Origin: Deinococcus alpinitundrae
GTDB lineage: Bacteria; Deinococcota; Deinococci; Deinococcales; Deinococcaceae
NCBI RefSeq assembly: GCF_009982895.1
Contig: NZ_WXZL01000008.1
Location: 135,534 to 199,533 of the forward strand
DNA: 64,000 bases
Reading direction: 5' to 3'
The position numbers and the translations under genes are program-made. Under the pieces are notes generated by a model, which saw only the letters and a program-made list of their open reading frames with translations, ran no database searches and was not told where the DNA came from. Each line of letters starts with the position of its first letter. The stretch's first letter is position 1. This document shows positions 52,686-63,846 of the stretch, one piece after another.

Positions 52686-53675
52686 TTACCGTGAGCCGAA
52701 GATGCCGCCCTCGGCCTTGCTCAGTACGCCGCCGACGAATTCACCCATGCCCAGTACCGTGACGGGTGCGCCGCCCCAGGTGCCCTGGCCCTGCACCGGA
52801 CCTTCCCAGTAGGCCACCGAGGTCGTCTTGGAGAGAAGTTCCTGATCGTCGCGCACGGCATTCAAGGTCAAATCGCCCCGGTCGGACGTCACCTTCCAGT
52901 CGAGGGTGTAGCTGCGGCCCGAGGGCGAGATCCACTGGCGTTGCGGGGCCATAGTCACGTTGCCGACCGCGCGGGCCACCCCGTCCGCGCCGACTTCCGA
53001 CCCGGCAAGTTGCACCACCGCGCCGCTCAAATCCTTGACCCGGTAGAGCATCAGGTCCGAGCCGTCCGAGAGGTGCACCCCGAACCAGTCCCACAACGCA
53101 TTGCGGCCCGGCTGCTGATCGCCCCACTGGTGGTCGAGCCAGGCCAGCCCCCGCGCCGGTTGGCCGCCAATGGTGCCCGTGACATTAAGCCGGGTCACAC
53201 TCTGGTAATACAGTTGCCCGGTTGCAGGTGTGCCGGAGTAGCCGGGCGGATGCACCACCGGTCCCTTTTCGGGCATCAGGGTGAGTTGCAGCGGCCCGGC
53301 CCTGAGATCAAACGGCGCGGCGGGCGTGTTGGCGCTCTGGGTCAGCGTCCAGTCGCCCTGCCGGACATTCAGCGGCGGAAACGAGAATTTGCCGTCCTGC
53401 CGCCCCTCTTCCAGAAACGTCAGCTTACCGGTGGTGAGGTCGGTGATCGCCAGGTGCGCGGCGAAGTACGGAATGCCCTTGTAGTTGACCTTGAACTGCG
53501 CCCAGTGAAAAGCCTGCCGGGTGTCGGGCAGGTAGCCGGAGACATACCACCATTCGGTGGCGGCGTTGTTCGGTCCCAGGGCGGCGGGGTCGGGCATCCG
53601 GTCCGGGTCGAAGGCGACGGCGCGGGGCACGCAGGCAGTCAGGAGCACGGGAGCCAGCCAGAGCAAGCGTTTCAT
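52686..53675 (-). CDS. CrtC/AttH-like lipocalin-fold lipoprotein
   Basis: 329 aa. Lipoprotein signal MKRLLWLAPVLLTACVP (Cys15). The body matches the AttH/CrtC (carotenoid 1,2-hydratase-like) superfamily: NNAATEWWYVSGYLPD, FKVNYKGIPYFAAHLAITD, GLAWLDHQWGDQQPG and WDWFGVHLSDGSDLMLYR. Related exported proteins are called predicted secreted hydrolases. Whether it acts on carotenoids or lipids is unknown. ATG at 53675 is 5 nt after TAGAGT (53681-53686). Confidence 0.85.
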   Translation of the reverse strand: MKRLLWLAPVLLTACVPRAVAFDPDRMPDPAALGPNNAATEWWYVSGYLPDTRQAFHWAQFKVNYKGIPYFAAHLAITDLTTGKLTFLEEGRQDGKFSFPPLNVRQGDWTLTQSANTPAAPFDLRAGPLQLTLMPEKGPVVHPPGYSGTPATGQLYYQSVTRLNVTGTIGGQPARGLAWLDHQWGDQQPGRNALWDWFGVHLSDGSDLMLYRVKDLSGAVVQLAGSEVGADGVARAVGNVTMAPQRQWISPSGRSYTLDWKVTSDRGDLTLNAVRDDQELLSKTTSVAYWEGPVQGQGTWGGAPVTVLGMGEFVGGVLSKAEGGIFGSR

Positions 53676-53719
53676 GGCTCACTCTAGGCGGGCCGGACGC
53701 CGGGAGACTGCGCGGGGGG

Positions 53720-54082
53720 CTACGCTCGCGGGTGGACGGTGCCGAGTCGCCCCGGCACCAGCCGCTGCAGCAGCGCCACCAAATCGTCGGCCATGAATTC
53801 GTAATCGTCGGGAATACCCAGCGTGAGAATGCGTTCGTCGGGCAGCGCACCTCTGAAGCGGGTCCGCAGTTCGTCACGGTGACGCTTTTCCATGCACACG
53901 GCGACATCGGCCCACTCCAGCAGGTCGCGGGTCAGCGGCGTCTCGGCGCGCCTGTCGGTGCCTGCCGAGGCGACCTGCCAGCCGGGCACGCTGCGAAAAA
54001 CCAGCTCGGCGGTGGGGCTGCGTAGTTTGTTGTGGGTGCAGACGAACACGACCCGCAACGGGCGCTCGTGGGCGGGCGTCAA
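53720..54082 (-). CDS. Low-molecular-weight tyrosine phosphatase-like protein
   Basis: 120 aa. The P-loop CTHNKLRS (Cys-x5-Arg-Ser) lies after VVFVC, as in low-molecular-weight phosphatases, followed by SPTAELVF. The usual late DPD general acid is not obvious; IPDDYEF near residue 90 is the best candidate. It is shorter than the 150-aa classic enzymes, matching the compact COG4551-like branch. It overlaps the phosphoesterase gene upstream by 4 nt (ATGA), so the two phosphatases are co-expressed. Confidence 0.82.
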   Translation of the reverse strand: MTPAHERPLRVVFVCTHNKLRSPTAELVFRSVPGWQVASAGTDRRAETPLTRDLLEWADVAVCMEKRHRDELRTRFRGALPDERILTLGIPDDYEFMADDLVALLQRLVPGRLGTVHPRA

Positions 54083-54795
54083 GGCTCGCGCCCGCGCTCC
54101 AGCCAGGAGATTTCATTGGCGGCGAAGTGAGCGGGCGCGTGCCGGGTCGTCCACATCACCGCCGCCGCGATGTCGTAGGGCACCCGGCGGTACTCCACGT
54201 TCCAGCTTCCAGCCGTGTGGGTGAGGAGAACCCAGCGGGCCAGCGGTAGGCCATCTTTCTGGCGCGACACCGGGCCAGCGTTGACCACCGTGACGCCGCC
54301 CACCACCGTCAGCATCTCGCGGTGGGTGTGGCCGACGATGCAGAGTTTGCCCTCAAAGCCGTCCAGGCGCTCCCGAAGTTCAGCGAAGGTGGCGGGCCGC
54401 TCCTGCTCTCCCCTGCCAGTTGCGGTGAGCATCAAGGCTTCCCAGGGATCACGCGGGCTGCCGTGGGCCAGGCGCACCTCACCGCCCGCCACGTCGAGGA
54501 AAGTGGGCAAAGCGCTGAGCTGCTGCGGCGCGTCGGCGGGCAACTGCGAGCGCACCCAGTCACGCATCGCCTCCTTCCCTGCCCGCTGGCCCGAGACCCG
54601 CTCGTCGGTGTTGCCGCGCACGCTCGACGGGGCGTGCTCAGCCTGCAGCGCCCAGGCCCGGCCCGGATCCGCCGCGCCCCAGGCCGTGTCACCGAGGTTG
54701 TAGAGGACGTCCGGCGCAGCGGCCTTGATGTCGGCCAGCACCGCCTCCAACGCAAAGGCGTTGCCGTGAACGTCGGACAGAACCGCCAATCTCAT
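54079..54795 (-). CDS. Metallophosphoesterase (YfcE-like)
   Basis: 238 aa. Metal-binding blocks: LSDVHGNAFALEAVL, YNLGDTAWG (GD), RGNTDE (GNxD), LAHGSPRDPW and VGHTHREML (GHTH), with VVNAGPVSRQKDG closing. Domain order matches the family and resembles the phosphoesterase at 5797-6504, so the window has two. Substrate unknown. It sits 10 bp after the membrane-protein gene and overlaps the tyrosine-phosphatase-like gene, forming a three-gene unit. Confidence 0.87.
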   Translation of the reverse strand: MRLAVLSDVHGNAFALEAVLADIKAAAPDVLYNLGDTAWGAADPGRAWALQAEHAPSSVRGNTDERVSGQRAGKEAMRDWVRSQLPADAPQQLSALPTFLDVAGGEVRLAHGSPRDPWEALMLTATGRGEQERPATFAELRERLDGFEGKLCIVGHTHREMLTVVGGVTVVNAGPVSRQKDGLPLARWVLLTHTAGSWNVEYRRVPYDIAAAVMWTTRHAPAHFAANEISWLERGREP

Positions 54796-54805
54796 GTCAG
54801 CGGCC

Positions 54806-55171
54806 CTACGATTGGGGACGCCGCAAAAAGGACATCACGACGCCGAAGAGCAGACAGGTCACCAGCAGCGAAACAAGGCTCACACCGAGGCTGAAGGCGG
54901 GCGAGAGCAGGTCCTGGCTGAGCTTGTAGACGCCGAACGGCAGTGCCCAGCCGAGCGCGTACAGCCCGGTGCGCCGAGCGAAGTCGGCGGTGCGGCTGGC
55001 CTGCGGAAAGAGCTGGACATTGAAGATGAAGGCCGGGATCAGCAGCAGTTGCGACAGAAAAAACCACAGCGGCAAGGTATTCAGGCCGCCGTACTGACTG
55101 GCCGCGAAAAAGACATTGAGGGCCGCCATGATCACGGCAGCGATAAGGGCGATCCGGAGAAGTGGATACAT
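54806..55171 (-). CDS. Four-helix membrane protein
   Basis: 121 aa with four hydrophobic helices: LLRIALIAAVIMAALNVFFA, LPLWFFLSQLLLIPAFIF, TGLYALGWALPFGVYKL and FSLGVSLVSLLVTCLLFGVV. No charged or catalytic residues within the membrane that would suggest transport. No family recognised. ATG at 55171 lies 7 nt after TAGACT (55179-55184), so this gene starts the unit with the phosphoesterase and the phosphatase-like gene. Confidence 0.7.
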   Translation of the reverse strand: MYPLLRIALIAAVIMAALNVFFAASQYGGLNTLPLWFFLSQLLLIPAFIFNVQLFPQASRTADFARRTGLYALGWALPFGVYKLSQDLLSPAFSLGVSLVSLLVTCLLFGVVMSFLRRPQS

Positions 55172-55408
55172 GAAGGGCAGTCTACCCGGCAACCTCAGCG
55201 CAACAGCCCCACCGGGAAAACCAGTGCTCTGCACGTCATTCCGGTTAACCTCTCGGATTAAGCGAGTAAACGCCCTGACCTGCTGTGAACAGCCCGGTAC
55301 GGAGGCACCCTACAACCAGAGCGCTTGTCCACCCGTCAGACGGCGTTAAAGCTTCGAGTCGGTCATGGTCAGTCCACTGGCCCAGCTCCAATCAGGCCAG
55401 CACTACCC

Positions 55409-55447
55409 TTGACAGCTCTTAATGTTACGTGTAAGGTTAGCGGTAAC
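55409..55447 (+). promoter_or_regulatory. Consensus promoter and repeats before the LacI gene
   Basis: TTGACA (55409-55414), 17-bp spacer, TAAGGT (55432-55437). Two short inverted repeats overlap the -10 and start site: TTAC-GT-GTAA (55425-55434) and GTTA-gcgg-TAAC (55436-55447). They are plausible operators for autoregulation by the LacI-family protein. The remaining 230 bp back to 55172 hold nothing else that I recognise. Confidence 0.65.
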
Positions 55448-55482
55448 TCAAAAGTAAAGAATTCTCGTTTCCAAGGAGTGTC

Positions 55483-56520
55483 GTGACTTCATCATCCATT
55501 ACGCTGGCCGATGTGGCCAGTCAGGCAGGCGTCTCCAAAATGACGGTTTCAAAGGTCATCAACAAGAAACCCGGCATCTCCGAGACCACCCGGCAGCGTG
55601 TCATGCAGGCGGTCGATGAACTCGGCTACACCGTTCACGCCTCCGCCCGTGCGCTGGCCGGGGGCCGCACCCATACCCTGGGCGTGGTGGTGTCCTCGCT
55701 GGATTCGCAGTACTTCAGCGAACTGATGCGCGGCGCGGACATGACTGCCCGAGACGCGGGCCTGGAATTGCTGATCTCGACCACGCGGGCCAGTCACGAA
55801 CACCGCAACATCGGGCGGCTGGCGCACGGTCTGGTTGACGGTCTGCTGATGGTGTTTCCAGCCTCGCTCGCTCCCTACGAGCGCAGCCTCAGGGCGCTGA
55901 GCCTGCCGGTGGTCGTGATCGCGCCCGGCACACAGGCGTCGGCGGAGCAGCAGCACTTCCCCAGCGTGGACGCCGACCACTACAGCGGAGCGCGCCAGGC
56001 CATGCAGCATCTGCTCTCACTCGGCCATCGCCGGATCGCCTTTATCGGCGGCCCGCCGCACCTGACCCCCAGCCGTGAGCGCCTGCGCGGCTACCGTGAA
56101 GGGCTGCTGACCGCCAGCATCGCCCCCGACGCCGCCCTGCAAGTCACCAGTGATTTCAGTCAGCGCAGCGGTTTTCAGGCGGCCCGAGAGCTGCTGGCCC
56201 TGGCGGAACGGCCCACCGCCATTTTCGCGCTCAACGACGTCTCGGCGTTCGGGGCCATCGAAGCCATCAAGGACGCAGGGCTGCGCGTGCCCGAAGACAT
56301 CTCCGTGATCGGCTTCGACAACATCCCGCAGGCCAGCCAGGTCTTCCCGGCGCTGACGACCATCGAACAGCCCCTGCTGGAAATGGGGGCTGCCGGAACA
56401 CGGCAGCTGCTCAATCTGATTCAGGGCGTGGGAGCCGTGACAGACCGCCTGATCGTGCCCACCGAACTGATCATCCGCGCTTCCACCGGGCCGCTCTTGT
56501 CTGTGGACCGCCGGATGTAA
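55483..56520 (+). CDS. LacI-family transcriptional regulator
   Basis: 345 aa. The N-terminal helix-turn-helix and hinge are typical: [35 protein letters not shown], then [16 protein letters not shown]. The sugar-binding core follows, with [21 protein letters not shown] and [29 protein letters not shown] precedes the GTG start. It precedes a sugar ABC transporter operon on the same strand, which it probably represses until its sugar ligand is present. Confidence 0.93.
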   Translation: MTSSSITLADVASQAGVSKMTVSKVINKKPGISETTRQRVMQAVDELGYTVHASARALAGGRTHTLGVVVSSLDSQYFSELMRGADMTARDAGLELLISTTRASHEHRNIGRLAHGLVDGLLMVFPASLAPYERSLRALSLPVVVIAPGTQASAEQQHFPSVDADHYSGARQAMQHLLSLGHRRIAFIGGPPHLTPSRERLRGYREGLLTASIAPDAALQVTSDFSQRSGFQAARELLALAERPTAIFALNDVSAFGAIEAIKDAGLRVPEDISVIGFDNIPQASQVFPALTTIEQPLLEMGAAGTRQLLNLIQGVGAVTDRLIVPTELIIRASTGPLLSVDRRM

Positions 56521-56706
56521 CTTCAGCGGCTCCTCAACCTTTGCTTTCTGCCCAAGGACGCTCCGGCGCTCCTGTCCTCGCGACGTTCCCGGTCTCAGGC
56601 CCTTCCAGACCAAAGGCAGGTTGACCCATGTAGATGCCTCATCAAACCGGCCCATCCACCGTTCGTCTGCGGCCTTCCGACTTGCCCACCCCTTCAAGGA
56701 GTTGCC

Positions 56707-57966
56707 ATGAAATACACTGCTCTGCTCACCTCGATGTTGCTCAGCGCCAGCAGTCTGGCCCAGGCCCAATCCACCCTGACGCTGTGGCACATCCAGACCC
56801 AGCCGGGGGCCAAGAAGATCATTCAGGACGCGGTGGACCGCTTCACCAAGGCCAACCCCAGCGTCAAGGTGGAAGTGACCCCGATTGCCAACGACACCTA
56901 CAAGACCAAACTGAAAATCGCAGTGGGCGCCAACGACGCGCCCTGCATCTTCACGTCGTGGGGCGGCGGGCCGCTGTACGAGTACATCAAATCGAATCAG
57001 GTCCTTGATCTGACGTCCTACCTGAAAAAGGACGCCGCCTTCAAGAACCGCTTCGTCCCGGCCAGCTTCAGCGCCGTGACCTTCGGCAACAAGGTGTACG
57101 GTATTCCCTCAGAAAATACCTCGGTGGCTGTCGTGCTCTACAACAAGGCCCTCTTCAAGCAGTACAACCAGACGCCGCCCAAAACCTGGGACGACCTGCT
57201 CAAGCTGGTGGCCTTCTTCAAAACCAAGAATGTCTCTGCCTTCTCGCTGGCCAACAAGCCCAGGTGGCCGGGGTCGATGTTCTACGGCTACCTGGTCGAC
57301 CGGATCGGCGGCCCGCAGGTCTTCAGCGACGCCGTAACCCGCGAAAACGGCGGCAGCTTCGCCAACCCGGTGTTCGTCAAGGCGGGCAGCATGCTTCAGG
57401 ACCTGGTCAAGGCCGGGGCTTTCGCGCAGGGCTACAACGGCCTGGACTACGACAGCGGGGCCTCGCGTCAGCTGCTCTATTCCGGGCGGGCGGCCATGGA
57501 GCTGATGGGCACCTGGGAGATTTCCACCATCGCGTCCGAGAACCCGGCCTTCGCCAAGAACATCGACTTCTTCCCGTTCCCGGCAGTCGCAGGCGGCAAG
57601 GGCAACCCCAACAACGTGCTGGGCACGGTGGGCGACAACTTCTTCAGCGTCTCGAAGTCGTGCAAGAACCCCGACGCCGCCTACAAGCTGTTGACCTACC
57701 TGACCGACGAGCAGTCGGTGCAGGGTCGGGTGGCCGACAACCGCCTGCCGCCAATGAAGAACCTGAAACTGACCGACCCGGTGCTCATCAAGATTGCCAA
57801 CACGGTGGCCAGGGCCCCCAGCGTGCAGCTGTGGTACGACCAGGACCTGTCTCCGCAACTCGGCCAGCTGCACCTCGACACCAGCCAGGCGCTGCTGGGC
57901 CTGTCGACCACCCCGCAGGCCGCCGCCGATCAGATGGAAACGCTGGCCAAGAAACTCGCGAAGTAA
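56707..57966 (+). CDS. Extracellular sugar-binding protein of an ABC transporter
   Basis: 419 aa, family 1 solute-binding protein. Signal peptide [20 protein letters not shown], followed by [25 protein letters not shown]. Ligand-loop features include [19 protein letters not shown] and [15 protein letters not shown]. No lipobox Cys, so it is a free secreted or otherwise retained protein. AAGGAG is 5 nt before the ATG. The 186-bp gap after the LacI gene may hold an own promoter, though none is clear. Substrate probably a di- or oligosaccharide. Confidence 0.92.
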   Translation: MKYTALLTSMLLSASSLAQAQSTLTLWHIQTQPGAKKIIQDAVDRFTKANPSVKVEVTPIANDTYKTKLKIAVGANDAPCIFTSWGGGPLYEYIKSNQVLDLTSYLKKDAAFKNRFVPASFSAVTFGNKVYGIPSENTSVAVVLYNKALFKQYNQTPPKTWDDLLKLVAFFKTKNVSAFSLANKPRWPGSMFYGYLVDRIGGPQVFSDAVTRENGGSFANPVFVKAGSMLQDLVKAGAFAQGYNGLDYDSGASRQLLYSGRAAMELMGTWEISTIASENPAFAKNIDFFPFPAVAGGKGNPNNVLGTVGDNFFSVSKSCKNPDAAYKLLTYLTDEQSVQGRVADNRLPPMKNLKLTDPVLIKIANTVARAPSVQLWYDQDLSPQLGQLHLDTSQALLGLSTTPQAAADQMETLAKKLAK

Positions 57967-58042
57967 AGCATCTGGGGCTGCCCGAACCTGATCCAGTTGG
58001 CCGCGCTCCGGCGGCCCCACCTGCACCGCAAGGAGCTTGACC

Positions 58043-58972
58043 ATGAGTCTTGTCACCGAGAGAATCCGCCCCCAGGCGACCCTGATCCAGCAGACCCGGC
58101 GCTCCAACGCACTGGTCGCCGCCGTGTTCTTGCTGCCCGCCGTGCTGCTGTTGCTGCTGTTCTTGCTGTATCCGCTGCTGGCCAATTTCCGGCTGTCGTT
58201 TGTCGAATGGAACGGCCTGGGCAACACCGCCAAGTTCGTCGGTCTGCAAAACTGGGTGCAACTCGTTCACGACCCGGTGTTCCTGCGGGCCATTCTCAAC
58301 AACCTGACGCTGGCCGCGCTCTCGATTTTGATTCAGCTGCCGCTGGGGTTGACGCTGGCCTTCATGCTCGACAAGGCCGGGCGCGGCTCGGTGGTGCTCA
58401 AGGTGTTGTACTTCCTGCCGTTGCTGATGTCGAGCGTGGCGATTGGCACCATCTTCAAGAATCTGTACGACCCCAATTTCGGGCCGCTCAATGCCGTGCT
58501 GCGCGCCGCCCACTTGGATGGCCTGGCCCGTGACTGGCTGGGTGACCCGGCGCTGGCGATGGCCTCGGTGATCCTAGTGGTCTGCTGGCAGAACATTCCC
58601 TTTTATATGCTGCTGTTTCTGGCCGGGCTGTCGGGGATGCCCGCCGAACTGCGTGAGGCCGCCACCCTCGACGGCGCGTCCGAGTCGGTGATTTTCCGGC
58701 GCATCACCATTCCCTTCTTGCAGGGCACCATCCGTACCGCCCTGGTGCTGTCGTTGATCGGTTCGCTGCGCTACTTCGATCTGATCTTCGTGATGACCGG
58801 GGGCGGCCCCTCTGGATCGTCGGAGGTGATGGCGACCTACATGTACCGCACCGTGTTCAGCGGCTTCAACATCGGCTACGGGGCGGCCATCTCCAGCGCC
58901 ATGTTCGTGATCGTGATTATCGCGTCCGCTCTGACCCTGCGCGCCACCCGGCGCTTCGAAACGGAGGTGTGA
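58043..58972 (+). CDS. Sugar ABC transporter permease (MalF-like)
   Basis: 309 aa with six predicted membrane helices. The EAA loop that contacts the ATPase reads [30 protein letters not shown], the MalF/UgpA type. AAGGAG is 8 nt before the ATG at 58043. The second permease starts 1 bp after this stop, so the two are translated together. Confidence 0.92.
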   Translation: MSLVTERIRPQATLIQQTRRSNALVAAVFLLPAVLLLLLFLLYPLLANFRLSFVEWNGLGNTAKFVGLQNWVQLVHDPVFLRAILNNLTLAALSILIQLPLGLTLAFMLDKAGRGSVVLKVLYFLPLLMSSVAIGTIFKNLYDPNFGPLNAVLRAAHLDGLARDWLGDPALAMASVILVVCWQNIPFYMLLFLAGLSGMPAELREAATLDGASESVIFRRITIPFLQGTIRTALVLSLIGSLRYFDLIFVMTGGGPSGSSEVMATYMYRTVFSGFNIGYGAAISSAMFVIVIIASALTLRATRRFETEV

Positions 58973-58973
58973 G

Positions 58974-59813
<840 letters not shown>

Positions 59814-59846
59814 CGTGACTCAACTCCTCAAAGGAACCCCCAAGCC

Positions 59847-60968
59847 ATGACAACTCCCCTACGTGTGGCCGTGGTCGGCTGCGGCTTTATCAGCGACATC
59901 TACTTCCAGACCCTTCAAACCTTCGCGAACGTGCAGGTGGTGGCCTGCGCCGATCTGAACCCTCAGCAGGCCGAGCGGGCGGCCGGGCAGTACGGCATCG
60001 CCCAGGTGCTGACGCCCGCAGAAGCCTACGCCCACCCCGACATTGATTTGGTTCTCAACCTGACCATTCCGGCAGCCCACGCCGAAGTCTCGCTCGCGGC
60101 CCTGCACGGCGGCAAGCACGTCTACAACGAAAAACCGCTGGCGCTGGGGCTGGCTGAGGCGCAGGAGATGCTTCAACTGGCCGCCGAGCGGGGGCTGCGT
60201 ATCGGTTGCGCCCCCGACACGGTGCTGGGCGCGGGCTTGCAAACCTGCCGCGAACTTCTGGACAGCGGCGTCATCGGCCAGCCGGTCGCCGCCACCGCTT
60301 TCATGGCCAACCACGGCCACGAGAGCTGGCATCCGCAGCCGGACTTCTACTATCAGCCGGGCGCAGGTCCACTGTTCGATATGGGGCCGTATTACCTGAC
60401 GGCGCTGATCAACCTGATGGGCCCGGTGGAGCGCGTATCGGGCATGGCGCGGGCCAGCTTCGAGACGCGTACCATCACCAGCCAGCCACGAGCGGGTCAG
60501 ACGGTGCAGGTCAACACCCCCACCCACATCGCCGGACAACTGGCGTTTGAAAACGGCGCGATCGGCACGCTGATCACCTCGTTTGACGTGTGGGGCTCAC
60601 ACCTGCCGCTGCTGGAGATTCACGGCACCGAAGGCAGCCTGAGCCTGCCCGACCCCAACACCTTCGGCGGCCCGGTGCGGCTCAAGCGCAGCGGGGGCGA
60701 GTGGGAAGACGTGAGCGTCAGCCGGCCTTACGCTGAAAACTCGCGCGGGCTGGGTGTCGCCGATCTGGCTCAGGCCATTGAGCAGGGGCGGCCCCACCGG
60801 GCCAGCGGAGAAGTGGCCTACCACGTTCTGGAGATCATGCACGGCCTGCTCAGGAGTGCCGAAACCCGCGCCGAGGTGACGATAGACAGCCGCCCGGCGC
60901 GTCCTGAGCCGCTGAGCGCCGCGCCCCTACCCTCCCGCACCCCCGCACTGGAGACTGCCCATGACTGA
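59847..60968 (+). CDS. Gfo/Idh/MocA-family dehydrogenase in the sugar operon
   Basis: 373 aa. Rossmann fold [20 protein letters not shown] motif in [16 protein letters not shown], and active-site helix region [24 protein letters not shown] with the DMGPYY signature. Members oxidise sugars or polyols with NAD(P). Together with the following ThuA-like gene it resembles the thuB-thuA pair used for 3-keto-disaccharide metabolism in rhizobia. AAAGGA lies before the ATG. It overlaps the ThuA-like gene by 8 nt. Confidence 0.9.
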   Translation: MTTPLRVAVVGCGFISDIYFQTLQTFANVQVVACADLNPQQAERAAGQYGIAQVLTPAEAYAHPDIDLVLNLTIPAAHAEVSLAALHGGKHVYNEKPLALGLAEAQEMLQLAAERGLRIGCAPDTVLGAGLQTCRELLDSGVIGQPVAATAFMANHGHESWHPQPDFYYQPGAGPLFDMGPYYLTALINLMGPVERVSGMARASFETRTITSQPRAGQTVQVNTPTHIAGQLAFENGAIGTLITSFDVWGSHLPLLEIHGTEGSLSLPDPNTFGGPVRLKRSGGEWEDVSVSRPYAENSRGLGVADLAQAIEQGRPHRASGEVAYHVLEIMHGLLRSAETRAEVTIDSRPARPEPLSAAPLPSRTPALETAHD

Positions 60969-61665
60969 ACCGTCCACCGCTAACACGCCCAAACGCGCCC
61001 TGATGGTCTGGGGCGGCTGGGAAGGCCACGAACCGCAGCAAACCACCCAGCGCTTCGCCGAATTGCTGCGGGCCGAGGGCTTCGAGGTCACCGTCACGGG
61101 TGATCTGGACGTTTACCTGGACGCCGATCTGCTCGCCTCCCAGTCGCTGATCGTGCAGTGCTACACCATGAGTACCTTGACTGCCGAGCAGGAACAGGGT
61201 TTGCTGGCGGCCATTCGCGGCGGGGTGGGATTTGGCGGCTGGCATGGCGGCAGCGGCGACGCCTTTCGCAACAACCCGGAGTATCAGTTCATGGTCGGCG
61301 GGCAGTGGGTGGCGCACCCCGGCAACATCATCGATTACACGGTTCAGATCACCGGGCAAGACCCCATCACCGAGGGCCTGAGCGACTTTGCCATGCACTC
61401 CGAGCAGTACTACATGCATGTCGATCCCAGCAACGAGGTGCTGGCGACCACCACCTTCGGCGGCGACGTGCTGCCGTGGATTGCCGGGACCGTCATGCCG
61501 GTGGTGTGGAAGCGGCGCTGGGGAGTGGGCAAGGTGTTTTACTGCGGCCTGGGCCATGTCAACGCCGACTTCGAGGTCAAGGAAGCCAGAGAGCTGACCC
61601 TGCGTGGCCTGCTGTGGGCTGCCAGCGCTGTTCCTTCTTCAATGAAGGAGATTTCCCAAGCCTGA
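60961..61665 (+). CDS. ThuA-like domain protein
   Basis: 234 aa with the glutamine-amidotransferase-like ThuA fold: [56 protein letters not shown] and [12 protein letters not shown]. ThuA is needed for trehalose/maltitol use in Sinorhizobium, and the family binds keto-sugars. The enzymatic role is still uncertain. Last gene of the LacI-ABC-MocA operon, followed by a hairpin. Confidence 0.88.
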   Translation: MTEPSTANTPKRALMVWGGWEGHEPQQTTQRFAELLRAEGFEVTVTGDLDVYLDADLLASQSLIVQCYTMSTLTAEQEQGLLAAIRGGVGFGGWHGGSGDAFRNNPEYQFMVGGQWVAHPGNIIDYTVQITGQDPITEGLSDFAMHSEQYYMHVDPSNEVLATTTFGGDVLPWIAGTVMPVVWKRRWGVGKVFYCGLGHVNADFEVKEARELTLRGLLWAASAVPSSMKEISQA

Positions 61666-61684
61666 ATTCAGACCCAAATCCGCA

Positions 61685-61714
61685 GACAGGTTCAGTTTCG
61701 GTCTCTGAACTGTC
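61685..61714 (+). terminator. Hairpin after the sugar operon
   Basis: GACAGGTTCAG (61685-61695) pairs with CTGAACTGTC (61705-61714) with one bulged G, 20 bp after the ThuA stop. No T tract. Nothing else is recognised up to 61909. Confidence 0.4.
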
Positions 61715-61909
61715 AGCAATCCCTGCGGCGAAGCCACCCGCACACTGTTGAGCACTTCCTGGCGAAATGATCAGTGACGAAGCTCTTCGACGAGGAGGGG
61801 ACCAAACTTGATGGCCCCCTCGCGCAAGATTTCTTGCCTGTCTTGGACGACATGCTGGTGCAGCTATCCTTACATATCCCAGTCACTCAGAGGAGAGCAG
61901 TGGCGGCGA

Positions 61910-62732
61910 TCAATCCCAGTCAGGGGCCAGTTGTGGTGGGTTGGCAATCCGCTCGCCCCGGTCGAGCGTGGCGATCCGGGCTATGTCCTCTTCACTCAAC
62001 TGTAAGTCCAGGGCCTTCAGGTTGCTTTCCAGGTTCTCGCGGCGGGTGGACGAGGAAATTACCGAATGGCCCTGCGCCATTGCCCAGGCGAGCGCGACCT
62101 GGGCGGGGGTCGCCTGATGCTGCCGGGCGATGTCTTTCATCACCTCATCGTTCATGACTTTCCCCACGACCAGCGTCATATATGACGTCAGATGAAGCCC
62201 CTCATTCTTGGCAAAGTCGACCAGGGCGCGGTTTTGTAAATAGGGGTGGATCTCGACCTGGTTGGTGACAATCGGCACATCACCCAGAATCTCGCGGGCC
62301 TGTTTCAACCCCTGGATGGTGAAATTCGATACCCCGATCTGTTTTGTCAGCCCCAGGTCTCGCGCCTGTGCCAGCGCCGTCAGGTATTCTTCCGGCTTCA
62401 CTTCACCCTGGGGTGCGGGCCAGTGAATCAGCGTTAGGTCCACGGCGTCCACTCCCAGCTTCTCTACACTCTTGCGCAGGCTGGGCACCAGGCGGTCGCG
62501 CCCGTTAGTTGGGGGGCATGATCTTGGTCGTGATGAACAGCGCGTCCCTGACCAGGCCACTTTCGCCCAGCACTTTGCCAATCTCCGCCTCGTTGCCGTA
62601 GCCCTGAGCCATGTCGATGGCCCGGTAGCCCGCCGCCAGAGCCATGCGCACTGAATCGGTCACCACTTGGTCTTTTAAGCGGAAAGTTCCCAGACCGAAC
62701 TTCGGAACAGGGCCGAGCATCTCGATAGACAT
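61910..62732 (-). pseudogene. Aldo/keto reductase, frameshifted
   Basis: The first frame gives [17 protein letters not shown], then [17 protein letters not shown] (catalytic Asp and Tyr) and [12 protein letters not shown] before a stop. The second frame continues GRDRLVPSLRKSVEKLGVDAVDLTLIHWP (catalytic His), IGVSNFTIQGL, VTNQVEIHPYLQN and VISSSTRRENLESNLKAL to the normal end. They meet at a run of six C on the coding strand (plus-strand G, 62511-62516). Removing one C joins them. The combined length, about 273 aa, is normal for an AKR5-like reductase. Pseudogene or homopolymer error. Confidence 0.82.
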
Positions 62733-63194
62733 GCACCATACTTATCACGTCGTCCGTCTTGTTGCCCTGACTCTGCCCTCGAAATACGGCTGGAAGAGGT
62801 GGCGTGAAATTCAGATCCCCCCTCCCTGAACGATGCGATGTGAGCTGAATAACGCTGAGCGGCGGCCTGCATCAGAAGCCCTACTCCCCAGTGTCGGGTG
62901 TGTTGGCTGGGAGCGACGGCGTTACGTCCTGGACGCGGATACCGCTCTGGGTCGAGAGGATCAGCATTTCCTTGCGGCCAAGTTGGACGAGATTCCAGTC
63001 CATTCCGGCCTTCTGGCTGAGGCCAAAGACGTCGCCGGACGAACAGACGAAGCAGTAGCATCTGTGAACGGCAGTTTGCCTGCCGGGCCGGGTGCCCGGT
63101 CTGCATGTCGTAAGGGATCAGGGCAGCGGGAGGGGTGGGCAAGAGTCCTCGGTCGGATGCATTGCCTTAAGCCGTTTCATAGCCGATGGATTCG
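62733..63194. other. Stretch without a recognisable gene
   Basis: I find no ORF here with family features or good coding character on either strand. One hairpin (CCGGGC 63083-63088 with GCCCGG 63094-63099) lies about 95 bp after the ABM gene and could end its transcript. The disorder fits a degraded region next to an insertion-sequence remnant. Confidence 0.4.
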
Positions 63195-63488
63195 TCACAG
63201 TAAAACCTGTTGATAATGCTCCACCGTCGGGAAAGGATAGTAAAAGTGGTGCAGCAACGTTCTCCACTGCTCATACTCCGGGCTGCCGCGAAAGCCCTCG
63301 GTGTGGTCCGCCAGCGTTTCCCACCAGACGAACAGGACGTACTTGTGGTCGTCCTCGAGGCATCGTTGCAACTCGTGGCGGAGGTAGCCAGGCATAGTGC
63401 TGATGATGGCCTGAGCCTCAGCAAACGCCGCCTCGAAATCGGCGGTCTGGCCGGGACGGATGTGGAGCAAGGCGACTTCCTGAATCAT
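63195..63488 (-). CDS. Antibiotic biosynthesis monooxygenase (ABM) domain protein
   Basis: 97-aa single ABM domain: EVALLHIRPGQTADFEAAFAEAQ, MPGYLRHELQRCLED, YVLFVWWETLADHTEGFRGSPEYEQWRTLLHHFY. Such small dimeric ferredoxin-like proteins act as cofactor-free monooxygenases or heme/quinone-interacting proteins. The role here is unknown. AAAAGGAG lies 6 nt before the ATG. The ATG overlaps the stop of the broken membrane gene upstream (ATGA), so it once formed an operon with it. Confidence 0.87.
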   Translation of the reverse strand: MIQEVALLHIRPGQTADFEAAFAEAQAIISTMPGYLRHELQRCLEDDHKYVLFVWWETLADHTEGFRGSPEYEQWRTLLHHFYYPFPTVEHYQQVLL

Positions 63489-63846
63489 GGGCGGCTCCTT
63501 TTAAAAGCGTAACTCTGGTTCCAGGTATAGCTGAAGATCAGGCCCATCGTTAGACCCCTCCACAGGGCGAAGAACAAATCGGGGCGCGGCGCAGCGTATG
63601 GGCCAGGGTGAAGAGAAACATGAAGAGTCCTGTCGTCATGCCCACCACCAGCCCAGAGGCACAGGCCTCAGCGCCGCGAGATTCGAGAGCTGTGGCCACT
63701 GAGTCAGAAAAATGATGACAGCCAGGACCAGCGCACTCCAGGCCAAGAGAGGTAGTTCAGCCAACCACTGTCCACGCCACTGATGGTCTATCAGCAAGAG
63801 CACTGCGAGAACTGACGCGCCAAGGATAAGAAGCGGACAGGCGGGG
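63485..63846 (-). pseudogene. Remnant of a membrane-protein gene, two frameshifts, 5' end lost
   Basis: Three pieces in successive frames form one coherent hydrophobic protein: PLLILGASVLAVLLLIDH to LRPVPLG, then VVGMTTGLFMFLFTLAHTLRRAP, then DLFFALWRGLTMGLIFSYTWNQ and a stop overlapping the ABM start. The breaks lie at short G or C runs near 63652-63654 and 63581-63584, and one extra base at each restores the frame. The upstream end runs directly into a transposase tail, so an insertion sequence probably removed the start. Family not recognised. Confidence 0.5.

Noticed and set aside
61774..62157. 127-codon plus-strand ORF starting MTKLFDEEGTKLDGP
   Set aside because: The second half is antisense to the aldo/keto reductase and the first half matches no family I know.
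62174..62187. Palindrome CGTCATATATGACG
   Set aside because: It lies inside the aldo/keto reductase coding sequence and is explained by codons; no regulatory context.
62833..63213. 126-codon plus-strand ORF in the gap before the ABM gene
   Set aside because: Cys/Arg-rich translation without domain character; it runs into the antisense of the ABM gene.
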